Shown: positions 20,107 to 29,224, counted from the first letter of the stretch. The stretch is 35,450 nt of DNA from JAXGTD01 sp040775095 (GCA_040775095.1 JAXGTD010000028.1:1-35450), one strand, 5' to 3'. Notes: generated from the sequence alone by a model not told the origin. Program-made: numbers and translations.

Positions 20107-22637
20107 GCGCCGGCACCCGGCGGATCTCGACCACCCGGGACGGCGCCCTCGCGAGCGATCCGGTACCCGGGGGAGGCCCGAGCCAGGAGGTGCGCATCGG
20201 TGTGAGCGGCATGAGCTGCGCGTCCTGTGTCACGCGCCTGGAGCGAGCCATCGGCCGCCAGAGCGGTGTCCTGTCGGCCACGGTGAATCTGGCGGCCGGC
20301 ACGGCCATGGTGCAGTACGGGCAGGCGAGCGTCCCCGAGCTCCTCGAGGCGGTGCGCGGCGCGGGTTACGAGCCGCTGGTCGAATCGGTCACGCTCGGCG
20401 TGCACGGCATGACCTGCGCCGCCTGCGTGGGCCGTGTGGAGCGCGCGATCGGGTCGCTGCCGGGGGTCCTCGACGCGACGGTGAACCTCAGTACCGAATC
20501 CGCAACGGTCGACTTCCTGCCCGCCACCCTGAGCCGGGAGCGCATCGCCCAGGCGATCCGCGCCGCCGGCTACGAGCCGGCGACACCCGAGGCGCCCGAG
20601 TCAGAGCAGCAGCGCAAGGGGCGCGAGCTCGACCAGCTCAAACGCGATCTTTTGCTCGCCGCCTCGCTCACCGTGCCGCTGCTGCTCATCAGCATGGGCC
20701 CGATGTTCGTGCCTGGGCTCGACGCCCTCATGGCCGGGCTCGCACCACCCCCGTTCTGGGACTGGCTCCAGCTGGTGCTTGCCACCCCGGTCCTGCTCTG
20801 GGCCGGACGCCGCTTCATCCGTCGCGGCCTGACCGAGATGAGACACCTCAGCCCAGGCATGGACAGCCTGGTGATGCTCGGCAGCAGCGCGGCCTATGTC
20901 TATTCGCTGCTGGCCCTCGCCCTGCCGGCGCGCTTCCCCGCCGGGACGGCCAATCTCTACTTCGAGGCGGCGGCGGTCATCGTCACCCTGATCCTGCTCG
21001 GGCGGTATCTGGAGGCGCTCGCCAAGGGCCGGACCACGCGCGCGATACGCCAGCTTATCCAGCTTCAGCCAAAGACCGCGCGCGTCCTGAGCCCGGACGG
21101 CGAGGTCGAGATGCCCGCCGACGCGGTCGTACCCGGTGACCTGGTGCTGGTGCGCCCGGGCGAGCGTATCCCCGTCGACGGCATCCTGGCCGAGGGCGCC
21201 AGCCACGTCGACGAATCCATGATCAGCGGGGAGCCGCTGCCGGTGCACAAGCGCCCGGGCGACGAGGTCATCGGCGGGACGGTGAATCAGACCGGCGCCT
21301 TCCGCTACCATGCCACCCGGGTCGGCGCGGACACCCTGCTCGCGCAGATCGTGCGGCTGGTGGAGGAGGCCCAGTCGGGCAAGCCGCCGATTCAGCGCGT
21401 TGCCGACCGCATCGCGTCCGTCTTCGTGCCCCTGGTCATGGCCACGGCGCTGCTGACCTTCGCCGTCTGGCTCTGGCTGGGTCCGGCCCCGCCCCTGAGC
21501 CATGCCTTCGTGGCCGCTGTCAGCGTGCTGCTGATCGCGTGCCCCTGTGCCATGGGCCTCGCCACCCCGACCGCCATCATGGTGGCCACCGGGCGCGGCG
21601 CCGCACTCGGCATCCTGATCCGCCGCGGCGCGGCACTGGAGGGTCTGGCACGTGTCGACACGCTGGTGCTGGACAAGACCGGGACCCTGACCGAGGGACG
21701 TCCCGCGCTGACCGAGCTGATCGCCTTCGACATCGACGAGTCCGAGGCGCTGGGCCTGGCCGCCGCGGTCGAGCACCACAGCGAGCACCCGATCGCCTCG
21801 GCGATCGTCGCGGCGGCGAAGGCACGGGGCCTGGGCATCGCGGACGCCACCGAGGTCGAGGCGACCCCCGGATTCGGCATCCGCGCCCGTGTCGGCGAAC
21901 AGCGCATCGCCGTGGGCGCGCGGCGCTGGATGGAGCGTCTGGCGGTGCCGCTGGAGGCAGCGGCCGACGCCGACGAGCGACTGGGCGCGCGTGCGCTGAC
22001 CCCGCTCTATGTCGCCGCCAACGAGCGCCTGATCGCCGTACTCGCGGTGTCAGACCCCATTAAATCGAGCAGCGCCGAGGCGACTGGGCGACTGCGGGCG
22101 CTGGGCATCGAGTTGGCCATGCTCACCGGCGATGGACGGCCCACCGCCGAGGCGGTCGCTCGAGAGCTGGGCATCGAGCGCGTGCGCGCGGAGGTCCTAC
22201 CGGCCGACAAGGCGGCGGAGGTCAAGCAACTCCAGGCGAGCGGCCGGCGGGTGGCGGTCGTCGGCGACGGCCTCAACGACGCCCCGGCCCTGGCCCAGGC
22301 CGACGTCGGGATCGCCATTGGCACCGGCACCGAGATCGCGGTGGAGGCCGGCGAGGTGATCCTGATGCAGGGCGATCTGCGGGTCGCCGCCGACGCCCTG
22401 GCCCTGGCGCGGCGCACGCTGCGCACGATCCGGGTCAATTTCTTCTGGGCCTATGCCTACAATGTCGCGCTGATTCCGCTCGCCGCCGGGGTGTTCTTCC
22501 CGCTCACCGGCTGGCTGCTCAACCCGATGCTGGCGGCCGCGGCCATGAGCCTTTCGAGCCTGTTCGTGGTCAGCAACAGCCTGCGGCTGCGCCGATTCCG
22601 TGCCGCCCCTGCCAGCAGCGCCTCGCGCGCGTCGTAG
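20103..22637 (+). CDS. copA: Cu(I)-translocating P1B-type ATPase
   Basis: Exports monovalent copper (or silver) across the inner membrane. The 844-residue protein has two N-terminal HMA domains (GMSCASC with Cys39/Cys42, and GMTCAAC with Cys105/Cys108), then the transmembrane domain with the CPC motif at 480-482, the phosphorylation site DKTGT at Asp524, the HP dipeptide in EHHSEHPIASAI and the hinge GDGLNDAPAL near 721. CPC with two CxxC domains is the P1B-1 (copper) pattern. The N-terminal 28 residues are low-complexity. It is translationally coupled to copZ. Confidence 0.95.
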   Translation: MSAGTRRISTTRDGALASDPVPGGGPSQEVRIGVSGMSCASCVTRLERAIGRQSGVLSATVNLAAGTAMVQYGQASVPELLEAVRGAGYEPLVESVTLGVHGMTCAACVGRVERAIGSLPGVLDATVNLSTESATVDFLPATLSRERIAQAIRAAGYEPATPEAPESEQQRKGRELDQLKRDLLLAASLTVPLLLISMGPMFVPGLDALMAGLAPPPFWDWLQLVLATPVLLWAGRRFIRRGLTEMRHLSPGMDSLVMLGSSAAYVYSLLALALPARFPAGTANLYFEAAAVIVTLILLGRYLEALAKGRTTRAIRQLIQLQPKTARVLSPDGEVEMPADAVVPGDLVLVRPGERIPVDGILAEGASHVDESMISGEPLPVHKRPGDEVIGGTVNQTGAFRYHATRVGADTLLAQIVRLVEEAQSGKPPIQRVADRIASVFVPLVMATALLTFAVWLWLGPAPPLSHAFVAAVSVLLIACPCAMGLATPTAIMVATGRGAALGILIRRGAALEGLARVDTLVLDKTGTLTEGRPALTELIAFDIDESEALGLAAAVEHHSEHPIASAIVAAAKARGLGIADATEVEATPGFGIRARVGEQRIAVGARRWMERLAVPLEAAADADERLGARALTPLYVAANERLIAVLAVSDPIKSSSAEATGRLRALGIELAMLTGDGRPTAEAVARELGIERVRAEVLPADKAAEVKQLQASGRRVAVVGDGLNDAPALAQADVGIAIGTGTEIAVEAGEVILMQGDLRVAADALALARRTLRTIRVNFFWAYAYNVALIPLAAGVFFPLTGWLLNPMLAAAAMSLSSLFVVSNSLRLRRFRAAPASSASRAS

Positions 22638-22696
22638 CCGACAGGGGATCGACCGATCACGACCCGACGAGCCCTCGAATATGCGCACTGACCGTT

Positions 22697-23701
22697 GTGT
22701 CTGATCAACAGCGCACCAGAAAGGTCCTCGCCCTCATCCAGGCCGGCCTGGACCAAAAGCTGCAATCGGGCGCGCACGAGCAGGCGCAACGGCATCTCGA
22801 CCGCGCCTATGAGCTCGCACGTGACCCGGCGCCCTTGTCCTCACCCTGGCCGGAGATCACGGCCTATCGCAGCGCACACATGGCGATGCGCCGCGGCGCC
22901 GATACGGACTGGCGCAGGGTGGACGCCTTGCTGAAAGAGGCCTGCGCCGGTGACATCCTCGGCCTGGCGCCGCAGGTCTATCGCCTGATCTCGTTGTCCA
23001 AAGGCGGGGCGCCATCCGATCAACTGGCCCCCGTCTACGAGCAGGCCAGGCGCGCGCTCGAGAGGCATCCCAGCGCGACAGGACTACCTCGCAACTACGC
23101 CGGCGATGACCGGCCGATCCAGTCGGAGTGGCTCAATCTGCTCGAGCTCGCGGTCTACGTCACCGGTCTGGACTATCGGCCGCTGCAGGGTCGGGGCGGT
23201 GCAGGCGAAGACGTATTCGCCGATCTCGGGTTCGGGTCCTCCGCCTGGCGGGTCATCGAGGGTCCCGAGAGCGCCACGATCGCCTATCCCGAACCAATCG
23301 CGCGGCAGCGCTTCCGGGACCGTCGGGACGCGTTGCAACCATGCGTTGCCATTGAGTCTTCCGGTTCGCGCACGGTAAAGGCGTTCCGAGCAGGCAATCA
23401 GATGGACCCCGTGAGCATGCGACCACAAGAGGCATGCGACCTGCTCTCGCTCATGACTGGCAGGCGCGAACATCCTCAGACCGGCCTCGGATCCGTAGCC
23501 GGTGATTCGAAACCCAGCGCCCGGCAGCGTAGGCACCGGCTTCGCCAGGCGCTCGAAGGCCTGGGGATGGAACTGGGGCAGCAGGCTTTCTCCGACTGGT
23601 GGGAGGCGGCAGCTCCCGCTGGCCCGCCGGATTCATTCCCGCCAATCCTCATGCTCGTCGGCCCCGGAGCCTGGCCATCGTCGCGGCGACGGCCCCGGTA
23701 A
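22697..23701 (+). CDS. Hypothetical protein, 334 residues
   Basis: I do not recognise this protein. It starts at GTG 22697, 59 bases after copA, with no strong ribosome binding site. The first 130 residues are predicted helical with regularly spaced Ala, Leu and Arg, reminiscent of TPR or Sel1-like helical repeats, but no repeat consensus is clear. The middle (about 145-220) is mixed, and 260-315 is helical again with many basic residues. There is no signal peptide or membrane helix. The base composition and third-position GC match its neighbours, so it is probably a real gene. It could form a transcription unit with the next two genes. Confidence 0.6.
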   Translation: MSDQQRTRKVLALIQAGLDQKLQSGAHEQAQRHLDRAYELARDPAPLSSPWPEITAYRSAHMAMRRGADTDWRRVDALLKEACAGDILGLAPQVYRLISLSKGGAPSDQLAPVYEQARRALERHPSATGLPRNYAGDDRPIQSEWLNLLELAVYVTGLDYRPLQGRGGAGEDVFADLGFGSSAWRVIEGPESATIAYPEPIARQRFRDRRDALQPCVAIESSGSRTVKAFRAGNQMDPVSMRPQEACDLLSLMTGRREHPQTGLGSVAGDSKPSARQRRHRLRQALEGLGMELGQQAFSDWWEAAAPAGPPDSFPPILMLVGPGAWPSSRRRPR

Positions 23702-23795
23702 TCGGCGACAGCCATTCTTGCCCCTGTCACGGCGCTGTCACGCCCGCCCCGTCAGAATGTGTCCACACCGCAAGAGCAACTGACGGAGAACCGCG

Positions 23796-24347
23796 ATGGC
23801 AACACTCACCGCCCAGATCCTGGCCGGCATCGGCCACCCAAACGATGATGGCCTGCTGCCCCAGGCCACCCTCGGACTGTACGAGAACAGCCGGCCCTGC
23901 TGGCAGCTGGAGAGCTGGCCCAAGCACCCGCTGCAGGGTGCGGCAACCCCGGCGCCCCGCCGGGTATGGATCCCGAGCCGGCCCGAGCGGATCCTCGATG
24001 AGGGGCTGTTGATGCTTGCGCTCTACGTCTGGCGGCAACCGGTGGTGCGGCAGCAGGCCCGCGCGGCGGTCGGTCTCGATCTGCACAAGGCGTGGCAGGA
24101 CCTGACCACCCTCGACCCGGTCGCGCTGGCGGCCCTGTGCGAGAGTGCCCGCGGGCTGCCCTGCCCCGGCAAGCTGGCCCTGATGGTGCTGAACGGTTCC
24201 TACGTGCAACAACAGTTGCCGCGTCTGGAGCAGTGGCCGCTGCAGGCCGAGGTCTGTACGCCCGCGTGGTGGCGCATCCAGAATCAATGGGAGGAAACAC
24301 CTCGTATCGGCGGCAGCTTGCAACAGGCCGCGCGGGGGCAACGCTGA
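23796..24347 (+). CDS. Hypothetical protein, 183 residues
   Basis: Not recognised. A good GGAG lies seven bases before the ATG. The protein is soluble-looking and rich in Trp, Leu and Pro, with WQLESWPKHPLQG near 36-48 and PAWWRIQNQW near 158-167. It has no CxxC, signal peptide or membrane helix. It ends one base before the start of the tandem cyclotransferase gene, so the two are very likely co-translated. A link to that enzyme's substrate or regulation is only an inference from position. Confidence 0.65.
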   Translation: MATLTAQILAGIGHPNDDGLLPQATLGLYENSRPCWQLESWPKHPLQGAATPAPRRVWIPSRPERILDEGLLMLALYVWRQPVVRQQARAAVGLDLHKAWQDLTTLDPVALAALCESARGLPCPGKLALMVLNGSYVQQQLPRLEQWPLQAEVCTPAWWRIQNQWEETPRIGGSLQQAARGQR

Positions 24348-24348
24348 C

Positions 24349-25221
24349 ATGCAAACCGAAAAACGTTACTTCGCCTACGGGTCCAATCTCAATGTTGATG
24401 ACTGGGACGCCTGGTGCCAAGAGAGGGGCGAGGATTCCGGCGGCATCCATGCCGAGTGTTCCGGGTTGCTGGCCGACCATCGCCCCGTCTATCACTACAG
24501 GTCGGTGTCGCGCGCTGCCGGCGCACTCGACGTGACACCGGCCATCGGACACACCACCCCGGGGATGCTGTTCCGGGTGAGCGACCAGGGTTGGGACGCG
24601 CTCGATCGCAAAGAGGGCCATCCGCACCGTTACGCGCGTGGCGAGGTGATCGTCCTGCGCGAGGACGGGGGCCGCGAGGTCGCGATCACCTATCGCGTCG
24701 TGCCGGAGCGCCGGCAGGAGTTTACGGCCCCGAAACCGGTCTATTCCGAGCTTGTCCGCCAGGGCCTGCTGCGGTGGGGGCTGCCGACGGATGCCCATGA
24801 TCGCGCCGCACGCAACGAACCGGTGGTTCCCATGGTGCGGCACCTGTTCGTCTACGGGCTGTTGCAGTCGGGTCACGCCTTGGGCCAGACGCTGCGCGGG
24901 ATCGGCGGCAGGCGCCCGGCCTGGATCGGCGGCCGGCTCTTCGATCTGGGGTCCTATCCGGGCTGGCAACCGGCAGACGACCCAGGGGCCAGGGTGCATG
25001 GCGAGATCCTGGAGCTGACGCACCCGGCGGAGACCCTGGCAGAGACCGACCGCATCGAAGGCTACGTCGACGACACGGATCGCGCCCTCTACCATCGGGT
25101 CCTGGTTCGCGCCAACGCCGCGGACGGCGAGCCGGTGCTCGCCTGGTGCTACCGCCGCGTTGACACCGCGCCCGCGCCGCTGATCCCATCTGGACGCTGG
25201 CCCCGGGGAGATGCCCATTGA
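24349..25221 (+). CDS. Tandem gamma-glutamylcyclotransferase-like fusion
   Basis: A 290-residue protein with two GGCT/AIG2-like domains in one chain. Domain 1 (about 5-130) has the nucleotide-like loop YGSN at 10-13 and LDRKEG with Glu89 at the place of the catalytic acid. Domain 2 (about 163-280) has VYGLLQSG at 168-175 and TDRIEGY with Glu237. Known members release 5-oxoproline from gamma-glutamyl amines or peptides; most bacterial proteins have a single domain of 110-150 residues. Both acids are kept, so both sites may be active. ATG one base after the preceding stop. The substrate is unknown. Confidence 0.82.
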   Translation: MQTEKRYFAYGSNLNVDDWDAWCQERGEDSGGIHAECSGLLADHRPVYHYRSVSRAAGALDVTPAIGHTTPGMLFRVSDQGWDALDRKEGHPHRYARGEVIVLREDGGREVAITYRVVPERRQEFTAPKPVYSELVRQGLLRWGLPTDAHDRAARNEPVVPMVRHLFVYGLLQSGHALGQTLRGIGGRRPAWIGGRLFDLGSYPGWQPADDPGARVHGEILELTHPAETLAETDRIEGYVDDTDRALYHRVLVRANAADGEPVLAWCYRRVDTAPAPLIPSGRWPRGDAH

Positions 25222-25233
25222 TCGCGTTGCACT

Positions 25234-25253
25234 GCGGGCCATGGACGGCCCGC
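25234..25253. terminator. Hairpin between convergent genes
   Basis: GCGGGCC (25234-25240) pairs with GGCCCGC (25247-25253) across a 6-base loop, 12 bases after the cyclotransferase stop and before the end of the opposing gene. It lacks a T run on either side. Confidence 0.35.
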
Positions 25254-25306
25254 CCGTGCGGGGGTCGCGCCCCGGAAGGTGCAAGCCGACCGGGTCCAGG
25301 GATGGA

Positions 25307-25588
25307 TCAGATCGACGTCTCTCGCAGCACCCGCATGGTCTCGACCTTCAGGCGATCGGCTTGCATCGCCTGCCTGACCTCATCGGAGGCGATGAATGCG
25401 TCGAACCGCGCCATGTCCGGGACGTCCAGAATCAACCCCGTCGCGTTGGGGTTCTCCGGATCCTGGAAGGTCCGCGCCGTGGCGCCAATCCTTGCGAACA
25501 TCTCGTGGCGGCTGCCGGGTCCTTTGCGCCAAGCGTTCAGCCAGTGCTGACCATCCTCGACATCGTGAAACACAATGAGCGTCACCAT
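25307..25588 (-). CDS. Small protein, dimeric alpha-beta barrel-like
   Basis: A 93-residue soluble protein. The pattern MVTLIVFHDVEDGQHWLNAW, then TARTFQDPENPNATGLILDV and MARFDAFIASDEVRQAM, gives the strand-helix-strand-strand-helix order of antibiotic-monooxygenase or EthD-like barrels, in which a small subunit dimerises. No catalytic residue can be named. The ATG at 25588 has GGAGA upstream; a TTG five codons earlier is less likely. It converges with the cyclotransferase gene, and the 329 bases upstream (25589-25917) hold no other gene, only the promoter proposed for the next gene on the opposite strand. Confidence 0.65.
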   Translation of the reverse strand: MVTLIVFHDVEDGQHWLNAWRKGPGSRHEMFARIGATARTFQDPENPNATGLILDVPDMARFDAFIASDEVRQAMQADRLKVETMRVLRETSI

Positions 25589-25824
25589 CAGACAGGTCTC
25601 CAATTCCTAAGCGTTCATTGAATATCGAGCCGCGGCGTCCGCATCGAGGGTGTAGAGACCGTGCGAATGGCGACAGCAACCGGCGATTGCCTCGGGCAGA
25701 GCGCGCGGCCGTTCCAGGGCGCGCTGCCTCTACTTGCTTCAGGTCGAGGTGGCTGGCAACGATCTATTTGGCCACGTGCACGATCCCCAGCCGCAATCGC
25801 CCAGGCTACGCCCCGAGTATCCCC

Positions 25825-25853
25825 TTGACCACGGTTCAGCGACCGTCTAGCTT
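25825..25853 (+). promoter_or_regulatory. Putative promoter of the first DUF1566 gene
   Basis: TTGACC (25825-25830) and TAGCTT (25848-25853) are 17 bases apart, about 65 bases before the start codon. The -35 is good and the -10 is fair. Confidence 0.4.
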
Positions 25854-25917
25854 TGAAGTAGTGTGCTTTGCTGGCGCCTTGGTTCCCATCCGTCACCGCC
25901 ATGGAGGTGAGGCGAGT

Positions 25918-27081
25918 ATGGCGCTATTCACGCAGGACGGGACATGGATCGTGCTCGTCGGGCTGGTCTGCTCCGCGATTGAGGCCAGCGCCGCGGACTG
26001 GTCTTTCGTGCTGCAGAACAACGGCTCGCTGGCCGAGCCGAAGACCGAGCGCCGCGTCGTTGTCAGCGCGGACGATCAGCCCCGGGCGATCGTACAGAAA
26101 TGCGTGCCAGCTGATCGCTATTCGCTGATCCTGGAATCGGGCACCGAAAAGGTCGTTGCGCGCGTCGCCGGCTCCATCGTCGTGTCCCGCTTTGTCCCGC
26201 CGGGTGAGCTGACGACCACGATCGTTTACTCCAAGTATTGGGCGAATCTGGACGCGCCGGCCGGCGGCTCGATCCCGTTGCGCAGGGCAGACCTGGTCTG
26301 CTCCCCACTTGGCGAGCAAAGGATCATGGTCCGCGATTTCTTGCTGCGCACCGCCGAGGCGCTCTGGAGGCTCAGCTTCACGATTGCCCTGACCCCGCGA
26401 TCCGACGCCGGCACCGCACCACTCAACGACACCGGCATCGACTGGTGTGCGGACGGGACCATGAACTTCCTCCCCTGCCCGGTGGACAGCTATCCCGGGC
26501 AGGATGCGCAGAACGGGCGCGACCTCACCCACAATGACGACAGCGACGGCCATGCCGGCTTCAGCTTCACCAAGCTCGATGCCGACGGTACCGGCCTGCC
26601 GGCCGGCGCAACGCACTGGTCGTGCGTGCGCGACAACGTCACCGGACTGACCTGGGAGGTCAAGGCCGATGATGGGGGACTGCGCGACAAGGACTGGACC
26701 TATTCCTGGTACGACCCGAATAGCTCGACCAATGGCGGGTGGGCCGGCTCTGCAGACGACGGCGGCGACTGCTTCGACACCACCCGTTGCGACACCTCCA
26801 AGTATGTCGCGGACGTAAACGACCAGGGCCTGTGCGGCGCCAACGATTGGCGGATGGCGTCGGTCGACGAGCTGCTCTCGATTGTCAGCAACGATCGGAC
26901 CTACCCGAGCATCGACGAGGACTATTTCCCAAACACGGTATCCGACATTTACTGGTCTTCGTCGCCGAATTCCGTCTATTCGCGTTCGGACGCGTTGGAC
27001 GTCTTTTTCTCAACGGGAGAGATGGGTACCCTCTTCAAGAGCAACCCATTCTACGTTCGCCTGGTGCGCGCCGGGCCGTGA
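25918..27081 (+). CDS. Secreted DUF1566 (Lcl-like) protein, long form
   Basis: A 387-residue exported protein. The start at 25918 follows a strong GGAGGTGA, and residues 1-26 look like a signal peptide ending in Ala-Ser-Ala-Ala. Residues 27-160 form an unrecognised, beta-rich domain. From about 170 the DUF1566 pattern begins: DTGIDWCADG, the GQDAQNGRD segment, CVRDNVTGLTWEVKADDGG near 236-254, NDWRMASVDELLSIV near 307-321, YWSSSP and the terminal FYVRLVRAG. The domain is found in bacterial surface and periplasmic proteins; in Legionella the related Lcl C-terminus aids adhesion. Several Cys suggest disulfides. A shorter paralogue lies next to it. The function here is unknown. Confidence 0.8.
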   Translation: MALFTQDGTWIVLVGLVCSAIEASAADWSFVLQNNGSLAEPKTERRVVVSADDQPRAIVQKCVPADRYSLILESGTEKVVARVAGSIVVSRFVPPGELTTTIVYSKYWANLDAPAGGSIPLRRADLVCSPLGEQRIMVRDFLLRTAEALWRLSFTIALTPRSDAGTAPLNDTGIDWCADGTMNFLPCPVDSYPGQDAQNGRDLTHNDDSDGHAGFSFTKLDADGTGLPAGATHWSCVRDNVTGLTWEVKADDGGLRDKDWTYSWYDPNSSTNGGWAGSADDGGDCFDTTRCDTSKYVADVNDQGLCGANDWRMASVDELLSIVSNDRTYPSIDEDYFPNTVSDIYWSSSPNSVYSRSDALDVFFSTGEMGTLFKSNPFYVRLVRAGP

Positions 27082-27517
27082 CTCGACCCCTTGGCCCCCC
27101 AGTCGATGCGGAGGCGAGAACGCGATGCGGTGGCTTGAACACTTGGCAATCTCAGACGACGCAAACCGGCGACGATCGACCGTCGAGCGGGGGACGAGAC
27201 AGCTCTCGTGCCCTCACACAGGCACCCGCGGTGCTGATCTGCGCCACCAGGCTAGGACCTCTTCCCCGTTGTTCGGGCGCGCTGGTGACAAGCACTGGAA
27301 CCTGTTGGCCAGCGCCTCGCGGGCGGCGCTCGCGGTCAACGGGATGTAACCCGGTTTTCAGCCCGGCAATCGGCACGGGCCGCTGTTCTCGCGCCGGAAC
27401 GAGAGCGGCGCGTAGCGCGGTACCCGTTTTACGATGTCAGCATTGGCGGAGCGAGCATCGCGACGATGCCCAGCGCGGGTCGTCTGGGCTGTTGATCGAC
27501 CGGGAGGCGTAGAACCC
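27082..27517. other. Spacer between the two DUF1566 genes
   Basis: These 436 bases show no convincing gene on either strand, and no tRNA, terminator with a T run or clear repeat. Short frames exist but lack ribosome binding sites and family resemblance. Decayed sequence is possible. Confidence 0.4.
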
Positions 27518-28036
27518 ATGGGCAGACAAACGCTGGGTTGGGTGGTACCGGTGCTGCTGACGACGCTGTGCCTGCCGGTACAAGGCGCCCAGATCTGCCG
27601 TGATCACATCCGCGCAACCGCGCCGAACAGCCGCTATCAGGATAACGGGGACGGAACCGTGACCGACCTGTCCACGGCGCTGCTCTGGAAGCAATGTCCA
27701 GAGGGGCTGAGCGGCGCTGGCTGCACGATCGGCCAGGTCACCGCCTTCACCTGGCCGCAGGCACTGCGGCACGCCCAGGCCGCCGAATTCGCTGGCAGCT
27801 CGCTGTGGCGTCTCCCGAACAAGAATGAGCTGGCCTCTCTAGTGGAACGGCGTTGCTTCGATCCATCGATCAACGCCACCCTGTTTCCGAATACCCCGTC
27901 GGAATCGTTCTTGTCTTCCTCGCCGGATGCCTACTATCCAGATAGCGTGTGGGAAGTCCGGTTCTACGATGGCATCGTCGGCATCTTCCACAGCTACAGC
28001 TATGGTTACGTCCGCTTGGTGCGCGCCCGACGGTGA
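27518..28036 (+). CDS. Secreted DUF1566 protein, short form
   Basis: A 172-residue exported protein made of a signal peptide (1-24, with a hydrophobic core VVPVLLTTLCLPV and a Gln-Gly-Ala cut site) and one DUF1566 domain. NSRYQDNGDGTVTDLSTALLWKQC near 41-64, SLWRLPNKNELASLVE and SSSPDAYYPDSVWEV are typical. It ends in YVRLVRARR, like its neighbour's YVRLVRAGP, so the two are diverged paralogues. The ATG at 27518 has GGGAGG ten bases upstream. The conserved Cys pairs suggest an extracytoplasmic, disulfide-bonded protein. Role unknown. Confidence 0.8.
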   Translation: MGRQTLGWVVPVLLTTLCLPVQGAQICRDHIRATAPNSRYQDNGDGTVTDLSTALLWKQCPEGLSGAGCTIGQVTAFTWPQALRHAQAAEFAGSSLWRLPNKNELASLVERRCFDPSINATLFPNTPSESFLSSSPDAYYPDSVWEVRFYDGIVGIFHSYSYGYVRLVRARR

Positions 28037-28459
28037 TGTTGTCGTTCTTCCGCGGTACCGATGCACCGCGGCCAGGCGGGCCACACGGCTCTCCGATCCC
28101 CGGCGCGGGTCAGCAATGCTCACCAACAGATCGAACCGGCACCCCTGACCACCCCCACCCGGAGCCCCCGGATCGGCCTGATGCCCCGGCGACTTCGGCC
28201 GGGGATCGTCGCGTTCCATTCAAGAATTCGCGTCGGCTCCCGTGTTCTCTGGGTTCAGTCGGCCTTCCCCGCGCGGTTCCCGATTCACAGTTGCACCGTC
28301 CCGGGCGCCGTGGCGGCGGGCCTGCCCCGCAAGCAGTCGCTCCCGTCATTCGCGTCTTCCGAGCAACCTAAACACGACCTGCCGCTGTGGCCACGGCATC
28401 TTTCGGAGGTTGCCCGAATAAAGGGACGGCAGCGCAAACGCACCCGCAGCGGAAATCCA
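28037..28459. other. Gene-poor stretch after the DUF1566 pair
   Basis: No supported gene in these 423 bases. A CCCCGGC-GACTTCG-GCCGGGG hairpin (28184-28204) lies about 150 bases after the short DUF1566 gene; it has no T run, so termination is uncertain. Open frames here have no family resemblance. Confidence 0.35.
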
Positions 28460-28748
28460 TCACCGGCCGCGGCCGGCGAGCACCAGGTGCCGTGTGCACG
28501 GGCTGGGCCAGTCCGTCGGCCCAATCTGGCGGATACGGCAGAGGAAGGCGCCCTGTTCGTCAACCTTGAACGTCGCCAGCACCAGGTTCAGCGCCCGGTT
28601 GGACGTGGCCTGTGCCACGACGTCGAAGATCGCCCGGTCACTGAATCCTTGGCCGCGGGCGGCATCGAGCTCGGCCGCGGTACCCGCGCGGGGATCGGAC
28701 GCGGCGAAGCGGTGCCGGTCCTGGTACTCGCTGTCTGGTAACCGGTGT
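28460..28748 (-). pseudogene. Fragment resembling a carboxymuconolactone decarboxylase/AhpD-like protein
   Basis: An open frame without a plausible start, lying directly after the transposase fragment. The segment AELDAARGQGFSDRAIFDVV followed by AQATSNRALNLVLATFKVD resembles the C-terminal helices of CMD/AhpD-like peroxidase proteins, but the CxxC active site that would lie upstream is absent. It reads on to a TGA at 28460-28462. This is best explained as the surviving 3' end of a gene cut by an insertion or deletion. The family assignment is tentative. Confidence 0.4.
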
Positions 28749-28766
28749 CTGAGCCGCGTCGTTGCT

Positions 28767-28985
28767 CAGCCGCGCATCGTGCCCAAGCTCGATGAGCTTG
28801 CGCGCCCAATGACGGGCTCCTCCGCAGGCCTCCATACCCACCACGCAGCCCGGTAACTGCGCGAAAAAACCCAACACCTTCCCTCGCCTGAGCGTCTTGC
28901 GCAGCACCACCCGATCGGCTTCGTCCCCTCCATGGACCTCAGACACGTTCTTTGCCAGACCCAGACCGATTCGCATAATCTCCAT
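28767..28985 (-). mobile_element. IS110-family transposase remnant (N-terminal fragment)
   Basis: About 73 codons from ATG 28985 match the N-terminal DEDD domain of IS110-type transposases: MRIGLGLAKNVSEVHGGDEA, LRKTLRRGKVLGFFAQLP and GMEACGGARHWARKL. In intact members the start reads IGLDLAK or IGIDLAK; here the Asp is Gly (residue 9), which removes the first catalytic acid. Similarity stops after HDARL near 28767 although the frame stays open. The element is therefore truncated and inactive. No clear element ends were identified. Confidence 0.75.
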
Positions 28986-29224
28986 CCTGACTTCCCCCTC
29001 TCTCTCGATTGGTTGATCTCACCCTCCAATCTGGCACATGCGATGCCGTGGAGGGAGGGGGCGAGTCCATGCCAGTTCCCTAAGATGCCACTCACAACAG
29101 GCAGATCAATGATCCCGACATTACCCGCGGCAGACCGTGCCTCGCGTCGGTCACCCGCAATCCGTGCGCTCGTGAAGCAAGTGCTTCCCGATGAAACTAC
29201 GATCCCGTTAACCGGCCACTGATT

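Noticed and set aside
28932..29222. A 96-codon frame before the ATPase
   Set aside because: Overlaps the IS110 fragment in antisense, lacks a ribosome binding site and has no recognisable sequence.
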